A stretch of 20,927 nucleotides of DNA from CAYUYH01 sp964449175 (GCA_964449175.1 CAYUYH010000010.1:1-20927); one strand, 5' to 3'. Counted from the first letter of the stretch, positions 1-7,915 are shown. The notes: generated from the sequence alone by a model not told the origin. Made by a program: numbers and translations.

Positions 1-1915
1 GCAGCGCCTGCCGCTCGGCCCGCCTCTGTGCTCGGTCGAAGACCAGCTTGGCCGTCGATGAGGATGCCCCCTGCTCGCTCGCCCCCTGGCGTCGCTTCAG
101 CCAGCGTGCCATCGCCGGGGCGTGGCGGCGCACCAACTCGTCCTCGACGCTCACCATCGCCTGCGCGCTGCCCGGGTCGCCCTGCCTGGCGGATCGCCCG
201 AACAGCTGGCGGTCGATTCGCCCGGCCTCGTGACGCTCGGTGGCGATCACGTGCAGCCCGCCCAGCTCGGCCACGCCTCGCCCCAACTTGATGTCCGTGC
301 CGCGCCCGGCCATGTTCGTCGCCACGGTTATCCGCCCATTCTGGCCCGCGCCGGCGACGATCTGCGCCTCCTCGGCGTGACGGACGGCGTTGAGCACCTG
401 GTGGTCAAGCTCGCGCTCGGTGAGCATGCCGCTGAGGTGCTCGCTCGCGCGGACGCTGCGAGTGCCGATCAGCAGAGGCCGGCCCGTCTCGTGGATGGCG
501 GATATCTCATCGACTATCGCCTGCCACTTGGCTTGCTCGGTGGCGAACACGCAGTCCGGGAGCATCTTGCGGATGCAGGGCCTGTTCGTGGGAATGATGA
601 CCACCGGCATGTGGTATATCTGCCAGAACTCCTGCCAGCCTTCCGCGGCCGTGCCGGTCATGCCGGACAGCTTCTTATACAGCCGGAAGAACCGCTGAAA
701 GCTGATGCGGGCGTATGTGTCTTTCGGCGAGTTGACCTGGAGAGTTTCCTTGGCCTCGACGGCCTGGTGCAGACCGTCGCGCCATTCGCGGTCGGGCATG
801 AGTCGCCCGGTGAACTCGTCGACTATGACGATCTTGCCGTCGTCGACGACGTACTGCTTGCCGGACTCGTAGAACTGCCTGGCCGTCAGGGCCTGCGTGA
901 CCAGCTCCTCGCGGCGGCGCCAGCCGCGGAAAACGCCTCCCATCCCCTCGGCCAGCTCAGCCAGGCGGGCCTTGCCGGCGTCGGTCAGGTCCACTTCGCG
1001 GTAGCGGTGGTTCACGCGGTAGTGGCGCTGGCCTTCCAGCGCGGCGGCCAGCTCCGCCGCCTGGCGGAAGGCCTCGACCTGCTCGGGGTTCGGCGCCGGG
1101 CCGGAGATGATCAGCGGAGTGACGGCCTCGTCTATGAGCACCGAGTCGGCCTCGTCCACGATCGCGCAATGCAGGCCGCGCTGGACCAGCCGGTCCGTGC
1201 CGCTGCCGACGCCCTCGGCGATCTTGGCCAGCAGTGCCGCCGGCAGCCCGCCGAGCTGGCCCAGCGCCAGGCGGTCGCGCAGGAAGTCGGCTGTGATCTC
1301 CTTGTTCGTGCAGTAGGTGATGTCCGCCTGGTATGCGGCCCGCCTGTCGGGCGGGTCCATGCCCTGCTCGACGTGGGCGACGCTCAGCCCGCAGAAGCGA
1401 TACACCCGGCCCATCCACTCGGCGTCGCGCTTGGCGAGGTAGTCGTTGACGGTCACGACGTGACAGCCCTTGCCGCGCCAGCCGGCTGTCGCGGCGGGCA
1501 TGGTTGCGGTGAGGGTCTTGCCCTCGCCGGTAGCCATCTCGACGACGCAGCCTGCGTCCAGCCCCAGCGCCCCGGCGACCTGGACAAGGAAGGGCCTCTC
1601 GCCCACTTGCCGGAAGGCAACCTCGCGAACCAGCGCGAAGCCCCGCATAACGTCCTCGTCGGTATCCCTGCCACGGCGGAACCGCTCGCGCATCAGATCG
1701 GCGGCCTCGCGGAGGGCTGCGTCGGTCAGGTCGCGGAACTGCCCCTCCATGGCCAAGACCTGCTCGGCCCGTCGCAGCAGGGCTCGCCGCCGTGGGCGAA
1801 AATGCTGCACGACGCCGGCGGCCGTGTCCCAGGCTGCGTCCAGGCCGCGGGGAAGCTCCGCGCCGGCGCTGCGCTGGGAAAGCGTCCGCCAGGTTGTGCT
1901 CGGCAGGGCGGCCAC
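1..1915 (-). CDS. SecA-like accessory preprotein translocase ATPase (3' end beyond window)
   Basis: Translating the minus strand from a GTG gives 638 open codons up to the window edge. The protein is a SecA-family DEAD motor, expected to drive export through a translocon from the cytoplasmic membrane face. Visible in order are the Q-motif region (RPFLVQVAG, ~107-115), Walker A MATGEGKT (127-134), the DEAD-type motif VDEADSVLIDEA (253-264), a PPXD (~268-345), VDEFTGRLMP (365-374), SGMTGTA (417-423), NMAGRGTDIKLG (534-545) and GRSARQGDPG (573-582). The last differs from the usual GRSGRQGDPG by G to A. The sequence stops in the scaffold region (FDRAQRRAE, ~626-634), so whether it has a wing domain or C-terminal tail cannot be seen. 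It lacks the coiled-coil and cysteine inserts of the second SecA in the window. The GTG lies one base after the stop of the upstream M50 gene, and no other start lies between it and the previous in-frame stop, so translation is probably coupled. By position in the operon it is probably a specialised SecA2-like motor; that role is inference. Confidence 0.9.
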   Translation of the reverse strand, partial: MAALPSTTWRTLSQRSAGAELPRGLDAAWDTAAGVVQHFRPRRRALLRRAEQVLAMEGQFRDLTDAALREAADLMRERFRRGRDTDEDVMRGFALVREVAFRQVGERPFLVQVAGALGLDAGCVVEMATGEGKTLTATMPAATAGWRGKGCHVVTVNDYLAKRDAEWMGRVYRFCGLSVAHVEQGMDPPDRRAAYQADITYCTNKEITADFLRDRLALGQLGGLPAALLAKIAEGVGSGTDRLVQRGLHCAIVDEADSVLIDEAVTPLIISGPAPNPEQVEAFRQAAELAAALEGQRHYRVNHRYREVDLTDAGKARLAELAEGMGGVFRGWRRREELVTQALTARQFYESGKQYVVDDGKIVIVDEFTGRLMPDREWRDGLHQAVEAKETLQVNSPKDTYARISFQRFFRLYKKLSGMTGTAAEGWQEFWQIYHMPVVIIPTNRPCIRKMLPDCVFATEQAKWQAIVDEISAIHETGRPLLIGTRSVRASEHLSGMLTERELDHQVLNAVRHAEEAQIVAGAGQNGRITVATNMAGRGTDIKLGRGVAELGGLHVIATERHEAGRIDRQLFGRSARQGDPGSAQAMVSVEDELVRRHAPAMARWLKRRQGASEQGASSSTAKLVFDRAQRRAERQAL

Positions 1916-1916
1916 G

Positions 1917-4094
1917 TCAGAGATGGAACCTCTTCTGGATCAGTTGCAGCGCGGACCGCCACCACTGCTTGGCCAGCGGCTTGGACGGCAGCGTCAGCCG
2001 CACGACCACGCGTTGGCCCGGCAGCAGGCGGACGTTGCTCGACGCATCGGGCGCGACGCGCACTTCGAACAGCCGCTCAGCCGCCTTGGCGCCATTGGGA
2101 TCGGCGGTCCGGATCGACCCGCCGACTCCATATCCCAGCGACGCCGACGGCAGTTGAGCCTGCCCGGCTGGGAGTATCCTGCTGACCTTGCCGGTCAGCT
2201 CCAGGTCGGCCCGGCCCTTGACGCGGATTTCCACGGTCGAGTCGGCCTTGTACTCACGAAGGATGTTGGCGGCGGCGTCCTGCTCGGCCATGGCACGGAT
2301 GATGAGCTTGTCCATCGCCGCGATCAGGCCCACACGGTCGCCGCGGCGCAGGTAGATGCCCATGGCAGAGTCGATGTCGGGCGATATCCACTGCCCCGCG
2401 AACGGCGCCCGCAGCTCGAGTCCGGCCAGGTCTCTCTCGGTCCGGGCGATCTGCTCGGAGACGGCGGCGATCTGCTCGGCGTAGGCCTGCGCGGAGGCGG
2501 GGTCTTTCACCAGGGCCTCGCGGCGGCGCGCCTCCAGCCCTCGCCGCCGGGCGGTCAGCTCATTGAGGCTTGCGGACAGCTCGACGTTGGCAGCCGTCAC
2601 CAGCGGCTCGCCGTCCGGACTGGCCGTTCGCCCCGATGGCAACATTCCCGTGACGAATCCGTCGGCCTTGGCATGGATGATCTCGATGTTCACCGGCTCG
2701 ACCACGCCCTCCAGGCGGAAGCGGTCCGGGGCCGGGATCATGCCGATGCCGACGATGATGGCGGCGACGGTCGCCAGCGTGCTGCCGACCGCCCTGCCTC
2801 GCACGCGCAAGAGCTCCCCGCTGGTGGCCAGGTAACGCACGAACCGCGCCAGCGGAACTAGCACCCAGCCGACCACGGCCGCCACCGCCAGCACAACACC
2901 GAAGAAGAACAGCTTGTCGGCGACAAACATCACTATCCGCAGCGAGATGAACACGCGGTAGACCGTCGAGGCCAGGCCGTGAAAGATGAACCACGCCCGC
3001 TCGCCGGCGGTGTTGGCCGGATTCTGGGCACGCTTGACCGACCAGGCATATCGTCGCACGAGGTAGTACAGATAGCTCTTGGCCCGCTGGGCGAGGTTGG
3101 GGATCTCGGTGAGGTCGGAGAGGATGTAGTAGCCGTCAAACCGCAGCAGCGGGTTGCCGTTGAACAGCAGCGAGTGCAGGCCGGCGTAGAAGATGATGTT
3201 GTAGGCGATGGCGTTCGCCGTCGAGCCCTGTGAGGTGTTGGCCCAGACAACCGCCGCGGCGGCGGCGAAGGCCAACTCTATCAGTATGCCCGCCGCCCCC
3301 ACCACCGTGCGGTGCCACTTGTTGCGGAACGCCCACGAGCTGGACGCGTCCACGTAGGGCAGCGGCATGAACACCAGGAACATGATGCCCATCACGTGGA
3401 CCTCGCCGCCCGTGCCGCTGAGCCGCCCGAACCGTTTGCACGCGAACGCATGGCCGAACTCGTGGAAAACCTTCACCACCACGATCGAGAGGTACAGCAG
3501 CGGCAGGTTCGCCGGGTCCAGCACGCCGGATGCCTGGTTGAACAGGTCGCCCCACCTGCCGGCGAGGTAGTAGAAGCCCGTCCCCAGTAGAACCAGCCAG
3601 GCGATAAGCCCGAACCAACTGAACACCTGCCCGAAGATGCCGACCCAGCGGTTGATGAAGTTCTCGGGGTCGATCAGCGGGATGCGGATGAACAGCAGGT
3701 TCATCAGGTAGCCCTGCACCTCTCGCACCCGCCGCTTGCGATACCGACGGAACAGCCCCTCGGCGTCCGGCGGAAGCTCGGCGTGAAGCAGGTTGGAGGC
3801 ATAGAGCTGGCCGAGAAGCTGGATCGCCTCGCCCTGCGTGGGCGCGCTATCGCCCAGTTGCTCGTTGCATATCTGCCAGACGTCCGCGACGGTCCGCCGC
3901 CCGTCCAGCAGGGCCACGAACGGGTAGGCGCTTTCGCTGAGGCGCGAGAACTGGTTGCTGGAGGGGTCCTGGAGGACGTGCCACATCTGCCCGCGGTAGT
4001 GCTGGCGGTGGACCTGGACGGTCGACCTCAGCCGCGGGCGCAACTGGGCCACGCGATACCACGATTCGCTGAATGTGGGGCGGTCAACCGGCAC
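1917..4094 (-). CDS. PqqD-like / M50 site-2-type metalloprotease / HlyD fusion membrane protein
   Basis: A 725-aa membrane protein with three parts. Residues ~25-105 resemble a PqqD-like peptide-binding winged helix (HYRGQMWHVLQDP, then LLDGRRTVADVW). Residues ~135-420 are an M50 peptidase core with several TM segments (~150-179, 197-218, 232-250, 263-285, 296-313, 378-419), zinc motif HEFGH (211-215) and the second motif NPLLRFDGYY (314-323, D320). After a further TM (~438-456) comes a barrel-sandwich/HlyD-like extracytoplasmic region (~457-705) with a short helical hairpin at ~505-555. The layout matches the YydH-like 'peptide zinc metalloprotease' group, whose members cleave or handle peptides at the membrane. 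All zinc ligands look intact, so it is probably active. The start is a GTG preceded by GAGG with an 8-base spacer, 13 bases after the stop of the GAF-HlyD gene. No radical-SAM or precursor peptide is visible nearby, so the substrate is unknown. Confidence 0.9.
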   Translation of the reverse strand: MPVDRPTFSESWYRVAQLRPRLRSTVQVHRQHYRGQMWHVLQDPSSNQFSRLSESAYPFVALLDGRRTVADVWQICNEQLGDSAPTQGEAIQLLGQLYASNLLHAELPPDAEGLFRRYRKRRVREVQGYLMNLLFIRIPLIDPENFINRWVGIFGQVFSWFGLIAWLVLLGTGFYYLAGRWGDLFNQASGVLDPANLPLLYLSIVVVKVFHEFGHAFACKRFGRLSGTGGEVHVMGIMFLVFMPLPYVDASSSWAFRNKWHRTVVGAAGILIELAFAAAAAVVWANTSQGSTANAIAYNIIFYAGLHSLLFNGNPLLRFDGYYILSDLTEIPNLAQRAKSYLYYLVRRYAWSVKRAQNPANTAGERAWFIFHGLASTVYRVFISLRIVMFVADKLFFFGVVLAVAAVVGWVLVPLARFVRYLATSGELLRVRGRAVGSTLATVAAIIVGIGMIPAPDRFRLEGVVEPVNIEIIHAKADGFVTGMLPSGRTASPDGEPLVTAANVELSASLNELTARRRGLEARRREALVKDPASAQAYAEQIAAVSEQIARTERDLAGLELRAPFAGQWISPDIDSAMGIYLRRGDRVGLIAAMDKLIIRAMAEQDAAANILREYKADSTVEIRVKGRADLELTGKVSRILPAGQAQLPSASLGYGVGGSIRTADPNGAKAAERLFEVRVAPDASSNVRLLPGQRVVVRLTLPSKPLAKQWWRSALQLIQKRFHL

Positions 4095-4107
4095 GGGGCT
4101 AGCCTCG

Positions 4108-6027
4108 CTACAACCAGAATCTCATTCTCAGCCAGTTGGTCAGCTTGTGCGTCCACAGCCAGGCGTACCTGCGCTTGTCGATGTCGACCCTCGCCACTCC
4201 CTCCAGCCCCGGTCGCAGCCAGGCGTGCCGGCCTTCCAGGTCGACGTCCACCAGTCGCACGCGCACCTTGAACACGTTGCGCTGCTTGACGACCTCGGCC
4301 ACCGGGTTGATCCGCTCGACGACGAAGTCGATGCGGTCGTCCGGCCTGCTGACGGTGGCGAGCTGGCCGCGCTGCCCGACCTTCACGTCGGCGATCTGGT
4401 CTTCCGGCACGGAAAGCTCCGCCCGCAGCGACTCCAGTTGGGCGATCTCGAACAGCACGTCGCCGGTCTTCAGCGGCGCGCCGATCTGGCGCTCCAGGTC
4501 GCCGGCGACGACGATGCCGTCGATGGGCGAGACGATGCCGGCCTTGGATATCTTGTCATCCAGCACCTTGATCTTCTCGGCCAGGGCGTCGGCGTTGGCC
4601 TGTGCGACCTGGCTGGCGGCGAACTTGGCCGGGTCGCGGGAGACGGCAGCCTCCCGCATCGCTGAGGTGGCCTGCTTGATGTAGCCGACCTGCTCGGCCC
4701 TGGCTGAGGCTAGTTGCAGTCGCAGCTCGGAGCTGTCCAGCTCAGCCAGCGGGCCGCCCTTGTTGACGTGGTCGGCTGGGTGGGCGGAGACGGCCTTGAG
4801 GAACCCGTCGAACGGCGCGGGGACCACTTGCTTGTGGGCGGCCTCGATCACGAACGGCGCCTCGGCCTGGTAATCGCCCTTGGCAAAGACCAGGAACAGC
4901 ACGCCGGCCAGGACTGCTATCGCCAGCAGCTTCGCCCAGGTGTGCTTGGCCCCCAGTGCGCCGGCGAGGACCTTGCGCGTCGAGGCGGCGAGCTTCGCGC
5001 CGAACCAGCGGTCGTTCTCATAGAGGTTCATCTGTCGCGCGGTGCACAGGTCGCAGGTCAGCCGCAGGGCCTCCATCTCTTCCAGGTCGAACGGACGGTC
5101 GCCCTGGCGCTCCAGCGTGACCACGGCGACGGGTTCGCCCTCGCGCCGCAGCGGAAGCGACGCCACGACGGCCGGGCCGTGCCTGCCGGCCAGCTCGCCC
5201 GCAGCCCTGCCGACATATGAAGCGTCATCCTCGCCCGGGTAGACCACCTCGATGTTCTGGTCCAGGCATTCCTCCATCGCCGACTCGATATCCTGGGCCA
5301 ACTTCATCTTGCGGGAGAACTTCTCTGTGTGGCTCATGGCCTTGAGGTGGACGTATCGGCCCTTGAGGAACCCCAGCGAGACTCGCTGGCATGACCATCG
5401 GCTGGCCAGCTCGTTGCAGAAGGCCATCGCCGTGGCGGCGAAGCGGTCCTGCTCGTTTACGGCGGCGAGGGTTTCCATGGCCGTCCTGAGCCGGCGGAGG
5501 TCCATGCCGCGCCGCTGGAGCGTCAGGCGCATCTCGTACAGGCTCAGCAAGCTGACGGTGAGCTCCAGTCGCTCCTTGCTGACCTCCAGCGCCGCGGGAT
5601 CCTCGGTCATGACTATGAAGGCGGCTAGTCCGCGCACGCCTTGCCCGCCGCGCAGCGCGACCATCACCAGCCACTGCTTGGCCGGCGCGCCGTAGAGGTC
5701 ATCCGGCGAGTGCAAGGGCTTGACGACGGTGGCGCCCTCGGCCTGGACGGCCTGGGCTGACTCAGCCGCCTGGGCCAACCACACCGGCGCGGTCGCACCC
5801 TCGCGCATGGGCGGATAGACGGCCAGCAGCTCCGCACCGCCCTCCTTGCCGCCGCGCAGCATCGCCCCGCCGGCCGCGGATGCGATGTGACACTGCACGG
5901 CCAGCAGGTTGAGCAGGAACTGCTCCGGCGGGCCGTCAAAGCGACTGAGCTGGTCCACCAGCTCGCCGGTAGACGGCACGCGGCCTTGCAGCCCCGCCCG
6001 CGAAGTGCTCCTGCCGTTCACAGTCAT
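4108..6027 (-). CDS. GAF-domain / HlyD membrane fusion protein
   Basis: A 639-aa protein with a cytoplasmic sensory-looking half and an extracytoplasmic adaptor half. Residues ~30-170 and ~180-335 each look like a GAF fold. The second is clearer (NEQDRFAATAMAFCNELA, then VASLPLRREGEPVAVVTLER). One TM segment lies at ~364-382. Residues ~385-630 form a HlyD-type adaptor: lipoyl-like half PAPFDGFLKAV (~403-413), a helical hairpin (~430-500), the second lipoyl half (GIVSPIDGIVVAGDL), a beta-barrel (LRAELSVPEDQIADVKVGQ) and a C-terminal LRPGLEGVARVDI. Adaptors of this family normally bridge an inner-membrane pump to an outer channel. A large GAF pair on the cytosolic side is unusual and suggests ligand- or state-dependent gating (inference). 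The ATG lies 27 bases after the DUF3467 stop, and no strong Shine-Dalgarno is visible. A few N-terminal residues may be misassigned. Confidence 0.87.
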   Translation of the reverse strand: MTVNGRSTSRAGLQGRVPSTGELVDQLSRFDGPPEQFLLNLLAVQCHIASAAGGAMLRGGKEGGAELLAVYPPMREGATAPVWLAQAAESAQAVQAEGATVVKPLHSPDDLYGAPAKQWLVMVALRGGQGVRGLAAFIVMTEDPAALEVSKERLELTVSLLSLYEMRLTLQRRGMDLRRLRTAMETLAAVNEQDRFAATAMAFCNELASRWSCQRVSLGFLKGRYVHLKAMSHTEKFSRKMKLAQDIESAMEECLDQNIEVVYPGEDDASYVGRAAGELAGRHGPAVVASLPLRREGEPVAVVTLERQGDRPFDLEEMEALRLTCDLCTARQMNLYENDRWFGAKLAASTRKVLAGALGAKHTWAKLLAIAVLAGVLFLVFAKGDYQAEAPFVIEAAHKQVVPAPFDGFLKAVSAHPADHVNKGGPLAELDSSELRLQLASARAEQVGYIKQATSAMREAAVSRDPAKFAASQVAQANADALAEKIKVLDDKISKAGIVSPIDGIVVAGDLERQIGAPLKTGDVLFEIAQLESLRAELSVPEDQIADVKVGQRGQLATVSRPDDRIDFVVERINPVAEVVKQRNVFKVRVRLVDVDLEGRHAWLRPGLEGVARVDIDKRRYAWLWTHKLTNWLRMRFWL

Positions 6028-6054
6028 TGCTTACTGTCCGCGGCTGCGCGCCGC

Positions 6055-6423
6055 CTAGCTGCCTTGCCGCCGCTTGTTGACGTCCATCTCCAGCTCGCCG
6101 AACTGCTCCTCGTGGCGACGGATCAGTTGCGTCAGCGTGATGGCCAGCCGCTTGGCGGAGTAATAGTTCAGGATGACGCGGTTGGACACCTGGAAGGATA
6201 TCTCCGGTGTCTTCTGCTCTCCGACTGGCGGGGCGATGAAGTTGATGCCGAAGTCCAGCATCACTTCCTCCGCCGTCCCGTTGGTGCGGAAGGCATTGGC
6301 GTAGACGGTCTTCATCTCACGCTCGTCGAACCGCACGCGCACCTGCTGCTGGCCGGTCTGCTCGCGAGCCTGGTCTTCCACTGGGTTGTCGCCGGAGGGG
6401 GCGCTTTTCGGGGTATCAGCCAT
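6055..6423 (-). CDS. DUF3467 family small protein
   Basis: A 122-aa soluble protein. An acidic, low-complexity N-terminus (~1-28) is followed by the DUF3467 pattern: VRFDEREMKTVYANAFR (~29-45), NGTAEEVMLDFGINF (~48-62), SNRVILNYYSAKRLAITL (~79-96) and RHEEQFGELEMDV. The molecular function of the family is not established. Members are about 100 residues long, so this one is of normal length with a small N-terminal extension. The gene starts three bases after the HlyD stop, and its ribosome binding site overlaps the end of HlyD, so the two are translated together. Its place between two adaptor genes suggests a cytoplasmic accessory or regulatory subunit of the same complex (inference). Confidence 0.87.
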   Translation of the reverse strand: MADTPKSAPSGDNPVEDQAREQTGQQQVRVRFDEREMKTVYANAFRTNGTAEEVMLDFGINFIAPPVGEQKTPEISFQVSNRVILNYYSAKRLAITLTQLIRRHEEQFGELEMDVNKRRQGS

Positions 6424-6426
6424 TGA

Positions 6427-7365
6427 CTACTCCTTTGTCTTCGGTTGGGTGGTTGTCTTGGTCGCTGGTTGTGTCGCCGGTTGACTGGTTGCCGGTAGAC
6501 TGGTCGGTATCTTGGCTGCCGAGGTCCGCGCGGCGGGCCTGGGCGGCAGGTTCGGCGGCGGAGGGAAGCTCACGAACGCCCTCTCGCCGGCGGGCCTGCC
6601 GGAGGGGTTCGGCGCCTCCACGCGAACCATCAGCGTTCCGCTGGCCGGCTCGGCCACGGACGCTGTGTAGACAACCGTGCCGCCGGCCACGGGCGCGCCG
6701 GGCTCGTCGTATTCCACGAGCGCCGGGTGATGGAGCCTCAGCTTTCGCGCCTGCTCCAGCGGCACGTAAACGTCGACCCACAGCGGATCGACCTGAACCA
6801 CACGTACCACGGGTGTCTGGGGATCAGCCGACTCGCCGGCCCGGATGGCGAGCATCTCGACGGTCCCGTCGATCGGGCTGGTCAAACGCATCCTGTCGAC
6901 CTGGGCCTTCAGCTCCTCGTACTTGCGCCGGTCCTGCGTCTGCTCGAACTTCGCCAACTTCTCGGACAGCTCGGCTATGGTCACATCCAGCTTCGCCATC
7001 TCGATCTCGGTAAGCGTGGTGGCCGTGGCCCTGAGCTCCTCCAGCCTCTTGAGGTGGACCCGCTTCTGATTCAACTGGGCAGTGGCGTAGCTGATCTTGG
7101 TGTCGTCCTCGGCCTGGGCTTTCAACTGGGCCAGCTGTATCTGCTCGGCGGTGTCGTCCTGTCGCATGAGCGGCTGGCCGGCCCGGACGCGGTCGCCCTC
7201 GACAACGAGCACCTCGGCGATCCGCCCGGCGCGCACGAACGACAACCTCACATCGTGGCTGGGCTTAGTGATAGCCTCGACGCCCCGATCGGCCGGGGCG
7301 GCGACGGCGGGCGCCCCTGCCAGGCAGATGCCCAGCGCGACACGGCTAGCGATGAATGCGATCAT
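6427..7365 (-). CDS. HlyD-family periplasmic adaptor with signal peptide
   Basis: A 312-aa protein and the first gene of the operon. The chosen ATG gives a signal peptide (MIAFIASRVALGICLAGAPAVAAP, residues 1-24, quoted as MIAFIASRVALG + ICLAGAPAVAAP) ending in an A-x-A-type cleavage site. The adaptor follows: first lipoyl half (LSFVRAGRIAEVLVVEGDRV), a coiled-coil hairpin (~65-140, rich in Lys, Glu and Leu), the second half RLTSPIDGTVEMLAIRAGE and a beta-barrel (VVQVDPLWVDVYVPLEQ). The tail is a Thr/Pro/Gln-rich linker with repeated 'ATQP/TTQP'-like units. The reading frame stays open upstream to 7674, but that extension lacks coding character and would bury the signal peptide. The protein probably works with the two membrane-tethered HlyD modules downstream as a third, secreted adaptor (inference). 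No pump gene is visible. Confidence 0.87.
   Translation of the reverse strand: MIAFIASRVALGICLAGAPAVAAPADRGVEAITKPSHDVRLSFVRAGRIAEVLVVEGDRVRAGQPLMRQDDTAEQIQLAQLKAQAEDDTKISYATAQLNQKRVHLKRLEELRATATTLTEIEMAKLDVTIAELSEKLAKFEQTQDRRKYEELKAQVDRMRLTSPIDGTVEMLAIRAGESADPQTPVVRVVQVDPLWVDVYVPLEQARKLRLHHPALVEYDEPGAPVAGGTVVYTASVAEPASGTLMVRVEAPNPSGRPAGERAFVSFPPPPNLPPRPAARTSAAKIPTSLPATSQPATQPATKTTTQPKTKE
6430..6436 (-). promoter_or_regulatory. Ribosome binding site for the DUF3467 gene
   Basis: AAAGGAG lies six bases before the DUF3467 ATG and overlaps the last codons of the HlyD adaptor. It fixes the DUF3467 start and implies translational coupling. Confidence 0.75.
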
Positions 7366-7706
7366 GGTTCTGTAATCGGCTCTCCAGGGGGGCAACCTGC
7401 ATGATACATGGCCATTTCCACCACGTAAGGAACGGACTTCCGCCCCCGGCATGTGCCGCAGAGGATCCATGCTAGCCACCTGGCGGCGGCCAGGCAACAG
7501 GTTTTCCACACCTCGGACCTGTGCAGGCGGCACGGGGAGGGATGCGGCGGGCGGGCGAGTTGCCCCAGAAAGCGAGAAAGGCCGACCGGCCCCCAACTCC
7601 GGACGGCCCTCGCAAACATCTATACCGTCGAACACGGCGTCGCCCCACCACGCCGCGGATTCTGCAATATCCAAGTCGGTGCCGATAACTCGGCCGATCA
7701 GTGTAA
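7366..7706 (-). promoter_or_regulatory. Long 5' leader of the adaptor/SecA operon (no recognised riboswitch)
   Basis: This is about 340 nt of probable untranslated leader. It contains several perfect short inverted repeats: CGGCGT/ACGCCG (7635-7640 with 7650-7655), GGCCG/CGGCC (7580-7584 with 7587-7591, followed on the minus strand by a pyrimidine run TTTCTCGCTTTCT), ACAGGT/ACCTGT (7497-7502 with 7517-7522) and CCTGGC/GCCAGG (7479-7484 with 7489-7494). It matches no riboswitch class I recognise. An open frame of 85 codons (7362-7619) ends in an ATGA overlap with the adaptor start, but nothing shows that it is translated. The leader may be regulatory or simply spacer. Confidence 0.35.
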
Positions 7707-7712
7707 GCGCCT

Positions 7713-7740
7713 ATTGTACCCCCTTTGAGGGTTTTGTCAA
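7713..7740 (-). promoter_or_regulatory. Sigma70-type promoter of the HlyD-DUF3467-GAF/HlyD-M50-SecA operon
   Basis: On the minus strand, TTGACA (7740-7735, perfect -35) is separated by 16 bases from TACAAT (7718-7713, one mismatch to TATAAT). The spacer contains a small dyad, CCCT-TTG-AGGG on the plus strand (7721-7731), that could be an operator. The predicted transcription start is near 7706, about 340 nt before the first adaptor's ATG. This is the best promoter match in the window. Confidence 0.72.
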
Positions 7741-7857
7741 GAGTCGGCGGCTGCCTTTCCGGCTAACTGCTTGCCAAATAAGGCGATGCGTCTGACAAAC
7801 CGCCGAGGTCGGGCCTGCGATGCCCGCTTCGTCCTATCGCCGGCCGGCGGGGTCGCC

Positions 7858-7863
7858 TATAAT
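7858..7863 (+). promoter_or_regulatory. Possible -10 element of the RNase HII-like gene
   Basis: A perfect TATAAT lies about 57 bases upstream of the TTG start. No convincing -35 is visible at 16-18 bases' distance, so this is a weak call. The rest of 7741-7919 shows nothing else recognisable. Confidence 0.35.
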
Positions 7864-7909
7864 CCGTGGTCGCGGCGGCTTCCGGACGTAACAGGTCGCC
7901 CGCGAGCAC

Positions 7910-7915
7910 GGAGGT
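7910..7915 (+). promoter_or_regulatory. Ribosome binding site deciding a TTG start
   Basis: GGAGGT sits four bases before TTG at 7920, exactly where the RNase HII fold should begin (TIVAGIDEAG). The upstream in-frame GTG at 7866 has no such site. Confidence 0.7.

Noticed and set aside
122..2185. A 687-codon plus-strand open frame at the left end
   Set aside because: It is the antisense shadow of the SecA-like gene and the end of the M50 gene. The minus strand carries unmistakable SecA motifs, and the plus frame has none.
7580..7591. GGCC stem followed by TTTCTCGCTTTCT as an intrinsic terminator or attenuator
   Set aside because: The stem is only 4-5 bp and the tract is interrupted by C and G, so it is too weak to call.
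7362..7619. An 85-codon, cysteine-rich ORF before the HlyD adaptor
   Set aside because: It has no ribosome binding site and no recognisable family. The ATGA overlap is suggestive but may be chance, so it is kept only as part of a finding.
7366..7674. N-terminal extension of the first HlyD adaptor
   Set aside because: It would place about 100 non-conserved residues before a good signal peptide. The region reads as a leader.
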